Shown here: positions 1 to 5,693 of the stretch, piece by piece
How positions within the stretch are numbered: position 1 is the first letter of the stretch
How the letters are laid out: each line of letters opens with the position of its first letter
NCBI GenBank assembly: GCA_900551185.1
Contig: URVF01000057.1
Coordinates: 1 to 8,894, forward strand
Reading direction: 5' to 3'
Source of the DNA: an uncultured Collinsella sp.
Lineage (GTDB): Bacteria; Actinomycetota; Coriobacteriia; Coriobacteriales; Coriobacteriaceae
Length of the DNA stretch: 8,894 bases
Position numbers and translations under genes: made by a program
The notes under the pieces: generated by a model
Databases searched by the model: none
Told to the model about the DNA's origin: nothing
Seen by the model: the letters and a program-made list of their open reading frames with translations, nothing else

Positions 1-50
1 GATCTACACGCGTAAGATCGTCGGCAGCGTCAGATGTGTATAAGAGACAG
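1..50 (+). other. Illumina Nextera i5-side adapter (synthetic)
   Basis: These bases are not biological. Positions 1-9 match the end of the P5 flow-cell oligo. Positions 10-17 (GCGTAAGA) match, from memory, the Nextera i5 index S517. Positions 18-31 are the read-1 primer arm and 32-50 are the Tn5 mosaic end (AGATGTGTATAAGAGACAG). Genomic sequence begins at 51, so the gene entering from the left is truncated by tagmentation and not by biology. Confidence 0.98.
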
Positions 51-878
51 AAGCCCTTCTGCGCCACCGAGGCGCAGGCGCTGGAAGTCTTCCGCGCTGC
101 CGAGGCAGCAGGTGTCGTGGCCCTCGAGGCCATGCGTCCCCTCCACGATCCCGCCTTCCACGCCATCGAGGACGCCCTGGGCGAGATCGCCCCCATCCGC
201 CGCGCCTCATTGCGCTTTGGCAAGTATTCCTCGCGCTACAACGAGATTCTCGCGGGATGCGCCACCAATATCTTCGACTGCAATATGGCATCGGGTTCCC
301 TCATGGACATTGGCGTCTACGCCGTCGAGCCCATGGTCGAGATTTTCGGCATGCCCTCCGGCCTTACGAGCATGACTACTCTGCTCGACCCCACCACGCG
401 ACAGCTCACGCACGGCCCCATCGACGGCTGCGGTTCCATCCTCGCCAGCTACGGCGGAGGCCGCATCTCCGTCGAGCTCGCGCACTCCAAAATTACGAAT
501 GACCTGCTGCCCTCGCAGATCGAAGGCGAGCGTGGCACTATCCAGATCGACCATCTGTCCACGCCCCGCAACGTCCGCATCGACTATCGCGGCGATGTCG
601 TACGCGGCTCGGCGACCGAGGCGCCGCGCGGACAGGGCGACAACGGCCGCGTGCTCGACCTGCCCGAATCGAGCAACACTATGGAATACGAACTCACAGA
701 CTTTATCACCGCCATCGACGGCATCGATAACGTTAAGGAAGAGATTTGGGAGACCCCGGCGGGACGCCACGAGCTTGGCCACTACCGCGATGTCACGCTC
801 GTCTCACTGCGCATCATGGATGCCGTGCGCCAGCAGGCCGGCATTACCTTCCCGGCCGACGCAGGCAAGCAGGCATAG
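51..878 (+). CDS. Gfo/Idh/MocA family oxidoreductase, 5'-truncated
   Basis: This is the last 275 codons of an NAD(P)-dependent dehydrogenase of the Gfo/Idh/MocA family, cytosolic enzymes that oxidise or reduce sugars, inositols and related alcohols. The frame is open from the first genomic base and stops with TAG at 876-878. The fragment opens with Lys-Pro-Phe, the remnant of the family's Glu-Lys-Pro motif, whose lysine is catalytic. The Glu and the N-terminal Rossmann fold (roughly 90 residues) lie beyond the cut. The segment GSLMDIGVYAVE matches the conserved C-terminal-domain motif around the substrate-binding Asp-x-Gly and resembles the dihydrodiol-dehydrogenase-like branch. The rest fits the family's beta-sheet domain. 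An ATG at 36 lies in adapter and must not be used as the start. The acylphosphatase gene follows after two bases, so the two are probably cotranscribed. The substrate cannot be read from the sequence. Confidence 0.9.
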   Translation, partial: KPFCATEAQALEVFRAAEAAGVVALEAMRPLHDPAFHAIEDALGEIAPIRRASLRFGKYSSRYNEILAGCATNIFDCNMASGSLMDIGVYAVEPMVEIFGMPSGLTSMTTLLDPTTRQLTHGPIDGCGSILASYGGGRISVELAHSKITNDLLPSQIEGERGTIQIDHLSTPRNVRIDYRGDVVRGSATEAPRGQGDNGRVLDLPESSNTMEYELTDFITAIDGIDNVKEEIWETPAGRHELGHYRDVTLVSLRIMDAVRQQAGITFPADAGKQA

Positions 879-880
879 CG

Positions 881-1291
881 ATGGGCCTCTTCGATACGTT
901 CTTCTCCAGCGTCACCGGCGGCAGTCGAGAGCCTCAAAAACCATCAAACGTCGAGCTCGAGCTGCGCCGCAGGCTTACCGTACTCGCAAGCGACGAGGCC
1001 ACTCAAGACACTCCCCTGCGCTATTTCCTGCGCTGGGCGGGGCAAGTCCAAGGCGTTGGTTTTCGCTTTACCAACACCAACCTCGCACAGGCACGCGCAC
1101 TCACCGGCTGGGTGCGTAACATGGAAGACGGCTCAGTCGAGATGGAGATACAGGGAACTCCGGCAAACGTCCTATCTCATCTCGAGGCGCTTCATGCCTC
1201 CTACGAGCGCATGGGAACGCGTTTTCGCCTTGTAGACGCCCAGGCCCGAGCCCCACTTGCCAATGAAGACGGTTTCAGTCCTCATTATTAG
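881..1291 (+). CDS. acyP: Acylphosphatase with N-terminal extension
   Basis: This 136-residue protein should hydrolyse the carboxyl-phosphate bond of acyl phosphates such as acetyl or carbamoyl phosphate in the cytosol. The signature VQGVGFR (residues 56-62) supplies the phosphate-binding loop and catalytic Arg62. GWVRN (76-80) supplies catalytic Asn80, followed by the typical DGSVE and a QG turn. Typical acylphosphatases have about 90-100 residues. Here the domain begins near residue 46, after a polar 45-residue N-terminal stretch of unknown role. The ATG at 881 was chosen because it lies two bases after the oxidoreductase stop. An in-frame start at 746 would run deep into that gene. No strong Shine-Dalgarno is visible, which fits translational coupling. 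A shorter native form cannot be excluded, but there is no other ATG before the domain. Confidence 0.9.
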   Translation: MGLFDTFFSSVTGGSREPQKPSNVELELRRRLTVLASDEATQDTPLRYFLRWAGQVQGVGFRFTNTNLAQARALTGWVRNMEDGSVEMEIQGTPANVLSHLEALHASYERMGTRFRLVDAQARAPLANEDGFSPHY

Positions 1292-1319
1292 TATTGTGTG
1301 CTAAATACGGTATCATTTA
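1285..1319 (+). promoter_or_regulatory. Candidate PerR operator and promoter region
   Basis: This AT-rich stretch starts at the acylphosphatase stop codon and leads to the PerR-type gene. Bases 1285-1299 (TTATTAGTATTGTGT) match 9 of the 14 specified positions of the Bacillus PerR box TTATAATnATTATAA, counted by eye. Bases 1302-1306 and 1315-1319 form a perfect inverted repeat (TAAAT, 8-nt spacer, ATTTA) that encloses a possible -10 hexamer TATCAT (1311-1316). No good -35 is seen at 17 nt. Autoregulation is common in this family, so an operator here is plausible but unproven. Confidence 0.35.
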
Positions 1320-1352
1320 CCTACGACCGTTAATAGAAAAGAGGCGAGGCGC

Positions 1353-1733
1353 ATGGCGGTGCAAAGAAGGAATACCAAGCAGCGAAAGCTGGTTCTTGAC
1401 GCCGTGCGCCAAAGCTATAACCATCCCACCGCCGACGAAATCTACAACGCCGTGCGCGAACAGGATGACAAGATCAGCCGCGGCACGGTCTACCGCAACC
1501 TCAATCTCTTGGCAGATGCCGGCGAGATTCTCTCCATCAAGACGCCGGGCGGCAGCCGCTTCGATCGCACGATCGAGCCGCATGCGCATATCATCTGCAC
1601 CTCGTGCAGCCGCGTCATCGACGTACCGCTCCCCTTCGATGCCCAGCTCGACGCCAAGGCGTCCGAGCAAATCGGCTGGCACGTCACGTCGCACTACACC
1701 ATCTTCGAGGGTCTCTGCCCCGACTGTAGGTAG
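1353..1733 (+). CDS. perR: PerR-type Fur family transcriptional regulator
   Basis: This 126-residue DNA-binding metalloregulator probably senses peroxide through metal-catalysed oxidation of its own histidines and represses oxidative-stress genes. The N-terminal winged helix carries the recognition segment SRGTVYRNLNLL (42-53). Two CxxC pairs, Cys82/85 and Cys122/125, form the structural zinc site. Against Bacillus subtilis PerR recalled from memory, all five regulatory metal ligands appear conserved: His24, Asp71, His77, His79 and Asp90 correspond to H37, D85, H91, H93 and D104. The Asp at position 90, where Fur proteins usually have Glu, favours PerR over Fur. Length is slightly short because the N- and C-termini are trimmed. 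AAGAGG (1339-1344) is a well-spaced ribosome site for the ATG at 1353. The gene stands alone after 61 bases of AT-rich leader and converges with the HAD gene. Confidence 0.88.
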   Translation: MAVQRRNTKQRKLVLDAVRQSYNHPTADEIYNAVREQDDKISRGTVYRNLNLLADAGEILSIKTPGGSRFDRTIEPHAHIICTSCSRVIDVPLPFDAQLDAKASEQIGWHVTSHYTIFEGLCPDCR

Positions 1734-1739
1734 ATGTTC

Positions 1740-1827
1740 GGGACATGCCTTAAAATCCACCTTTCCGCACTTTGCAGCAAAAAGTAGATTTCTAGACATG
1801 TCCCAAATGTCTACTCAGCAAGTAGAC
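1740..1827. repeat. Nested inverted repeats between convergent genes
   Basis: The 77-bp gap between the perR stop and the HAD stop holds overlapping inverted repeats. The outer arms are GGGACATG (1740-1747) and CATGTCCC (1797-1804), a perfect 8-bp match. An inner pair, AAATCCAC (1753-1760) with GTAGATTT (1784-1791), has one mismatch, and the tip is CTTTGCAGCAAAAAG. Two further hairpins compete with this fold: TAGACAT (1793-1799) with ATGTCTA (1807-1813), and GTCTACT (1809-1815) with AGTAGAC (1821-1827). The last one contains the HAD stop codon. A bidirectional transcription terminator is the simplest reading. The GGGACAT/ATGTCCC ends also recur in the nrdD-nrdG element, so it may belong to a dispersed repeat family. 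Confidence 0.7.
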
Positions 1828-2608
1828 GACGCAGCTCTTCTTCGACCGTGCGCACGTAGCGGACGCGGTCGTTAATGCCACGCATAGAGGGGTTGCAGCT
1901 CTCCATCAGATAGGGATGGCCCACGACGTTGAGCATGTCGCGATCGTTTTCGTTATCGCCAAACGCCATCATCTCATCGGGCGAAATACCCAGGGCACGA
2001 CCGTAATCGGCAAGCGCGGAGCCCTTGCCCGAATCGAAACCGATAAAGTCCGTCCATTCGGTTCCCGACGTCATCACGTCAACACGGTCGCTAAAGAGGC
2101 GCTCGAAATACTCCAGGGCCGCCGGCTGATCCACCTCGGGCGTCTGGAAGGCAATCTTAATGACGTCCTCGTCGATGTCCTCGGGGCGGTCGACCACCGC
2201 CACATCGCAGTGGACCTCATAGCGCAAATGATCGACGAATGCATCGTTGCCGCTCATGGTGTAGAGGTGTCCCTCACATGAAAGGGTCACGTCGGCATGG
2301 GGATACGCAACCACGGCATTCGCGATATCCATAGCAAGGCTACGCTCCATGGAACGCTTGACAACGGCACGCCCCTCGCTCATCACCAGGGCTCCGTTTT
2401 CGCATACATAGGCGAGCTCATCGGCCACCGGGACAAACAGGTAGCGCAAGCTCGCATATTGACGGCCGCTCGCCGGCATAAACACGATACCGCGACGATG
2501 CAGCTCATCGATGAGCTCAAAGGCCTCGGAACGCGGCTCGCGCTCCCCCGGATGCAGCAACGTGCCGTCCAAATCGCATGCAATCAGCTTGATTCCTTCA
2601 AGACCCAT
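1811..2608 (-). CDS. Cof-type HAD-IIB family phosphatase
   Basis: This 265-residue cytosolic hydrolase is a Cof/YidA-like HAD phosphatase, a group that dephosphorylates sugar phosphates, nucleotides or cofactor phosphates with broad specificity. All four HAD motifs are present. Motif I is DLDGTLL with nucleophile Asp12 and acid/base Asp14. Motif II is Ser47 in PASGR. Motif III is Lys195 in DSGKGSAL. Motif IV is GDNENDRDM with Asp218 and Asp222. A large type-IIB cap lies between motifs II and III (about 80-190). Length is normal for the family. The ATG at 2608 was chosen because MGLEGIKLIACDLDG places the first strand correctly and a GGGGGA ribosome site (2615-2620) lies six bases upstream. 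An in-frame start at 2668 would run through the terminator hairpin. The gene is separated from the UreE-like gene by that terminator, so it probably has its own promoter, which I could not identify. Confidence 0.92.
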   Translation of the reverse strand: MGLEGIKLIACDLDGTLLHPGEREPRSEAFELIDELHRRGIVFMPASGRQYASLRYLFVPVADELAYVCENGALVMSEGRAVVKRSMERSLAMDIANAVVAYPHADVTLSCEGHLYTMSGNDAFVDHLRYEVHCDVAVVDRPEDIDEDVIKIAFQTPEVDQPAALEYFERLFSDRVDVMTSGTEWTDFIGFDSGKGSALADYGRALGISPDEMMAFGDNENDRDMLNVVGHPYLMESCNPSMRGINDRVRYVRTVEEELRRLLAE

Positions 2609-2639
2609 ATGCTTTCCCCCACAGCATCTCATCAACAGA

Positions 2640-2678
2640 AAGACGGACTTTGAATAGTTGCCTCTCAAAGTCCGTCTT
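2640..2678 (-). terminator. Rho-independent terminator after the UreE-like gene
   Basis: AAGACGGACTTTGA (2640-2653) and TCAAAGTCCGTCTT (2665-2678) form a perfect 14-bp stem with an 11-nt loop. Read on the minus strand, it begins 13 bases past the stop of the UreE-like gene and runs into a T-rich tail (CTTTCTGTT). It should end the slyD-like/ureE-like transcript and insulate the HAD gene. Confidence 0.85.
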
Positions 2679-2691
2679 ACTTATACGCACG

Positions 2692-3270
2692 TTAACCGCG
2701 CGCCTTCTTTACGATCGTAAAGTCTGGAGCCATACTCACAACGGCATCCGCCGCACTCGACGCAAAGCGCCGGTCCGAATCGAGTTCACGGATAACCCTC
2801 GAGAGCCGAACGCCCTCGACGCCCCGGAGCATGCGGCCCAAAACAGGCTGCACCGGCGTATACATGCGCACGGTATGCTCGTCCGAATCGCCTCGGAAAA
2901 GCGGCGCATGCATATTGCCGATCTCCCAGCACGCATGCGCGAGCGCAATCGGGTCCATGCGGTCAACTTCGACCAAATAAACCTCGGCGCTGCGCAGGCG
3001 CACGACAACCGCCACGGGTACCGCACCCGTGTGGTCGACGGCGAGCACGTCGCCGTCGACAAGACGACCGCCGTCGGCAGTATCCAGCCGAACATCGACC
3101 GTGCGCCCCAGCTCCGTCACGCCCACAAACGCGCATACATCAGCCTGGTCCCAATCGAGCAGCAGATCGTCAACTTCAAAGACGCCGCCCAGCTTCCGGC
3201 GAAGCAGAAGTTCATAGGACGGATCGTTGAGATTTCCCAAGCATGTCGTCGAAACCAAGCGCTCAGGCAT
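2692..3270 (-). CDS. UreE-like metallochaperone, atypical metal site
   Basis: This 192-residue cytosolic protein resembles UreE, the dimeric chaperone that delivers nickel to urease. GRLVDGDVLAVDH (68-80) resembles the end of the UreE N-terminal domain. Residues 110-150 (ALAHACWEIGNMH then VLGRMLRG) match the C-terminal metal-binding domain, where typical UreE reads YHLGNRH ... HDHVLDDMLR. His121, matching the conserved dimer-interface histidine, is kept. The two histidines before VL in typical UreE are replaced by YTPVQP (137-142), so the usual relay site is missing. There is no His-rich tail, and residues 155-192 are unassigned. The ATG at 3270 lies three bases after the SlyD-like stop, with GAGGG (3278-3282) upstream. 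No other urease gene is in the window. It may serve another nickel enzyme or have lost metal delivery. The family call rests on motif reading only. Confidence 0.7.
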   Translation of the reverse strand: MPERLVSTTCLGNLNDPSYELLLRRKLGGVFEVDDLLLDWDQADVCAFVGVTELGRTVDVRLDTADGGRLVDGDVLAVDHTGAVPVAVVVRLRSAEVYLVEVDRMDPIALAHACWEIGNMHAPLFRGDSDEHTVRMYTPVQPVLGRMLRGVEGVRLSRVIRELDSDRRFASSAADAVVSMAPDFTIVKKARG

Positions 3271-3273
3271 ACT

Positions 3274-3702
3274 CTAACCCTCGACCTCAACAAGCTCGAT
3301 ATCAAAGTTGAGATCCTTGCCGGCCAACTCGTGGTTGGCGTCGAGCGTCACTGCCTCGGGCGTCACGTCGATGACCACGGCGGGGACGGGCATGCCGCTC
3401 GGCGTGGACAGGAAGAGCTTCATGCCCTTCTCGATCTGCTCGATGTTGGGAACCTGTTCGGCCGGGAAGGTAATAACCATCTCGGGATTGTGCTCGCCGT
3501 AGGCATCGGCAGCAGGAATGTGCACGGTCTTCTTCTCGCCCACCTGCATGTCGACAACAGCGGCGTCGAAGCCCTTGATCATCTGACCGGCGCCGCAGGT
3601 GAACTCCAGCGGCTCGCCGCGATCGTAGGAGCTATCGAACTGCGTGCCGTCATCGAGCGTGCCGCGATAATGGGTCTTGACCTTCTTGCCCTGGTTGGAC
3701 AT
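3274..3702 (-). CDS. SlyD-like FKBP-type peptidyl-prolyl isomerase
   Basis: This 142-residue FKBP isomerase catalyses cis-trans isomerisation of Xaa-Pro bonds and acts as a folding chaperone in the cytosol. The FKBP core is visible in HYRGTLDDGTQFDSS (11-25), GQMIKGFD (39-46) and DAYGEHNPE (66-74). An insert-in-flap chaperone domain follows (about 75-122), then the closing strand NFDIELVEVE. The order is typical of SlyD. Unlike Escherichia coli SlyD it has no His/Cys-rich nickel-binding tail. The ATG at 3702 is supported by the strong ribosome site GGAGGT (3707-3712) four bases upstream. An in-frame start ten codons earlier has no such support. It is the first gene of a two-gene unit with the UreE-like protein. 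In other bacteria SlyD takes part in nickel delivery to hydrogenase, which makes this pairing notable. Confidence 0.93.
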   Translation of the reverse strand: MSNQGKKVKTHYRGTLDDGTQFDSSYDRGEPLEFTCGAGQMIKGFDAAVVDMQVGEKKTVHIPAADAYGEHNPEMVITFPAEQVPNIEQIEKGMKLFLSTPSGMPVPAVVIDVTPEAVTLDANHELAGKDLNFDIELVEVEG

Positions 3703-3822
3703 GGTAACCTCCGTGATAAGGGCGGCGCACAACGCGGGCCGCCGTGAACATATGGCGCTAACTATACCCTAGTCATACAATTCAATGACAGTTTGCAAAG
3801 AAACGCTGCAACCGGAGGAACC
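3703..3822. promoter_or_regulatory. Divergent promoter region with imperfect palindrome
   Basis: This 120-bp spacer must drive the SlyD-like gene leftward and the dipeptidase gene rightward. The best -10 candidates are TATAGT on the minus strand (3761-3766) and TACAAT on the plus strand (3776-3781). Neither has a convincing -35 at 16-18 nt. The 18-bp imperfect palindrome GTCATACAATTCAATGAC (3772-3789, 7 of 9 pairs) covers the plus-strand -10 and could be an operator. TTTGCAAA (3792-3799) is a further small palindrome. GGAGGAA (3814-3820) is the dipeptidase ribosome site. Confidence 0.4.
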
Positions 3823-4836
3823 ATGGCATATCCCGTATTTGACCTACACTGCGACACCGCCGACCGAATCGGCTGGGCCACGCTCGATCTCGACCTGCGC
3901 TTTACCGCCGGCACCGACGGTTATTTCCCCGGCGACGAAACGCATCCGCAAGATTTCGACCTCATCGAGGGTAACGCCTGTGCCATCTCGCTCGCAAAGA
4001 TCGGCAACACGCCGTGGGCACAGTGCTTCGCCACGTTTGTCCCCGACGAGATTCCCACCGCCCACGCCGCGCGCTTCCAGGCGCAGATCATGGCGCATAT
4101 GAGCGGCCAGGCAATGCTCAACCACGACCGTATGGTCAACGTGCGCAGCGCCGCAGACATTCGCCCCGCGCTCAAGGACGGCAAGGTCGCTTGCATCCAC
4201 ACCATCGAAAACGCCACGTTCTTTGCCGAGGACCCCGCGCTGATCGAAGTGCTCAAGAGCTTGGGCGTGCTTATGTCGTCACTCAGCTGGAATGCGCAGG
4301 GGCCGCTCGCGAGCGGCCACGACACCCACGCCGGCCTCACCGCCGCCGGCATCGAGGCACTTACGCAGATGGAGCACGCCGGCATGGTACTCGACGTCTC
4401 CCACCTCAACGATGAGTGCTTTGACGAGGTCGCCGCCCGCGCCACGCGTCCCTTCGTCGCCAGCCACTCCAACTCCCGTGCTGTTTGCGGCGCCAAACGC
4501 AACCTTACCGACGACCAGTTCCTCACCATTCGCGACATGGGTGGCATCGTCGGCCTCAACTACTGCAGCGAGTTCCTTTCCAACGACGCAACCGACAAGA
4601 CCGCCGCAGACGTCACCTTCGACCAGCTGGCGGCACATATCGAGCACTGGCTCGACCTGGGCGGCGAGGACGTCATCGCGCTCGGCGGCGACTGGGACGG
4701 TGCCACGGTGCCCGCCTTCCTCTCCGATGCCAGCAAGATGCCCGAGTTCCAGAACATGCTCTCCAAGCACTTTGGCAAGACCGTGATGCAGAAGCTCTGC
4801 AGCGACAACGCGCTTGCCTTCTTTGAGCGTTATTAA
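3823..4836 (+). CDS. M19 family (membrane dipeptidase-like) peptidase
   Basis: This 337-residue binuclear zinc dipeptidase belongs to peptidase family M19, the renal dipeptidase group, and should cleave dipeptides. Despite the family name it has no signal peptide or membrane segment, so it is predicted to be cytosolic. Metal ligands are readable: His9 and Asp11 in DLHCDT, bridging Glu129 in HTIEN, His194 in DVSHLND, His215 in ASHSNSRAVCGAKRN, and the Asp pair in GGDWDG (290-292). Arg226 in the KRN segment matches the substrate-binding Arg of human DPEP1. Length and order of motifs are normal for bacterial members. The ATG at 3823 has a near-ideal GGAGGAA just upstream. An in-frame TTG at 3793 has no such support. 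The gene appears to be transcribed alone and ends before a strong hairpin. Confidence 0.94.
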   Translation: MAYPVFDLHCDTADRIGWATLDLDLRFTAGTDGYFPGDETHPQDFDLIEGNACAISLAKIGNTPWAQCFATFVPDEIPTAHAARFQAQIMAHMSGQAMLNHDRMVNVRSAADIRPALKDGKVACIHTIENATFFAEDPALIEVLKSLGVLMSSLSWNAQGPLASGHDTHAGLTAAGIEALTQMEHAGMVLDVSHLNDECFDEVAARATRPFVASHSNSRAVCGAKRNLTDDQFLTIRDMGGIVGLNYCSEFLSNDATDKTAADVTFDQLAAHIEHWLDLGGEDVIALGGDWDGATVPAFLSDASKMPEFQNMLSKHFGKTVMQKLCSDNALAFFERY

Positions 4837-4852
4837 TTTCACATCCCTTGAG

Positions 4853-4888
4853 CGGGCCGGCATGCCGAACGGTCGGCATGCCGGCCCG
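4853..4888 (+). terminator. 16-bp perfect hairpin after the dipeptidase gene
   Basis: CGGGCCGGCATGCCGA (4853-4868) and TCGGCATGCCGGCCCG (4873-4888) form a perfect, very GC-rich 16-bp stem with the 4-nt loop ACGG. It starts 17 bases after the dipeptidase stop, as expected for a terminator, but the following bases (TCCCCAATCT) lack a T-run. It ends 12 bases before the ribosome site of the metallopeptidase gene, so if read through it would sit in that gene's leader. GCATGC within each arm makes each arm partly self-complementary. Confidence 0.65.
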
Positions 4889-4899
4889 TCCCCAATCTG

Positions 4900-4904
4900 A
4901 AGGA
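4900..4904 (+). promoter_or_regulatory. Ribosome binding site that decides the TTG start
   Basis: AAGGA lies six bases before the TTG at 4911. The only upstream in-frame alternative, TTG at 4848, would translate through the 16-bp hairpin and has no ribosome site. Confidence 0.75.
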
Positions 4905-4910
4905 CCGCTT

Positions 4911-5687
4911 TTGACGCAGCAGTTTACGATTTCCGTATCCCGACCGGATGGGACGCCCATCCCCGTCGTCGTTACCAAAAAGCGCGTCAAGAACTTCAAC
5001 CTACGCGTCACATCGAGCGGCGAGGTCCACGCCAGCGCACCGCTCGGCGCCAGCCGCGAGCGTATCGAAGCGTTTGTGAAGCGCAACAGCGCCTGGATTA
5101 TCAGCCGACTTGTCCAGCGCGAGCAACGTCAGACGACGGCACAGGAGTCGCTCAGTCCCCGCTCGATCATTGCACTTTGGGGCAAGCCCATCACGGTACA
5201 GGATGCACTCGATCACAACTTTGCATCACCCGCACCGCGGCCCAAGCAGGCCACCTTCGCAAGTTTTATGGGTACCGACGAGCCAAGTGGGCGCGCGCAG
5301 GCAAAGCAGCGCACAGCCCTCGACGGCCTAACACCCAAAGATCTCCAGACCCGCATCGACCAACTCTATGCATCCGAGGTCACCGCAGCGCTGCGCGATA
5401 TGGTGCACGCGTACGAAATCGCAATGGGCGTCACCGTGGCCCGCGTTTCCGTGCGCAGCATGAAAACGCGCTGGGGCTCGTGCACGCCCAAAACCGGCGC
5501 CATTCGCATCGCACGAGAACTTGCCGCCTATCCCGCCGAATGCCTCGACATGGTTGTCGCCCACGAGCTCGTCCACCTGCTCGAGCCGAGCCACAACCAG
5601 CGGTTCCACGCCCTGCTCGACACATACTGCCCCAACAATAGAGCTCTGTCGCAGCGGCTCAAGCAGCCGCCCCTCAACAAGCTCTAG
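4911..5687 (+). CDS. YgjP/DUF45-type zinc metallopeptidase
   Basis: This 258-residue protein of the YgjP-like (DUF45, M48-related) family is a predicted cytosolic zinc protease whose physiological substrate is generally unknown. The C-terminal catalytic part contains VRSMKTRWGSC (181-191), a family hallmark, and HELVHLLEPSHNQRF (218-232). The latter has the HExxH zinc motif (His218, Glu219, His222) and the third ligand His228. The N-terminal part (20-70) is the usual small beta-rich domain (RVKNFNLRVTSSGEVHASAPLG), followed by a variable linker (about 72-140) that includes a Gln/Ala-rich stretch. The linker makes the protein slightly longer than the common 230-240 residues. The start is TTG, chosen by its ribosome site. 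The stop is six bases from the folB stop on the other strand, with no clear terminator between. It looks monocistronic. Confidence 0.9.
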   Translation: MTQQFTISVSRPDGTPIPVVVTKKRVKNFNLRVTSSGEVHASAPLGASRERIEAFVKRNSAWIISRLVQREQRQTTAQESLSPRSIIALWGKPITVQDALDHNFASPAPRPKQATFASFMGTDEPSGRAQAKQRTALDGLTPKDLQTRIDQLYASEVTAALRDMVHAYEIAMGVTVARVSVRSMKTRWGSCTPKTGAIRIARELAAYPAECLDMVVAHELVHLLEPSHNQRFHALLDTYCPNNRALSQRLKQPPLNKL

Positions 5688-5693
5688 CGTCGA

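Noticed and set aside
2650..3747. A 365-codon open frame on the plus strand opposite the UreE-like and SlyD-like genes
   Set aside because: It runs through the terminator hairpin and is antisense to a clear FKBP gene with a strong ribosome site. Its product is Arg/His-rich low-information sequence.
4848..4910. Longer metallopeptidase start at TTG 4848
   Set aside because: The added 21 residues would be encoded by the GC hairpin and spacer, have no ribosome site, and precede an AAGGA-TTG pair that fits the family start.
5654..5670. Hairpin GCGGCT-CAAGC-AGCCGC near the end of the metallopeptidase gene
   Set aside because: It lies inside conserved coding sequence about 15 bases before the stop and has no T-run, so it is more likely coding coincidence than a terminator.
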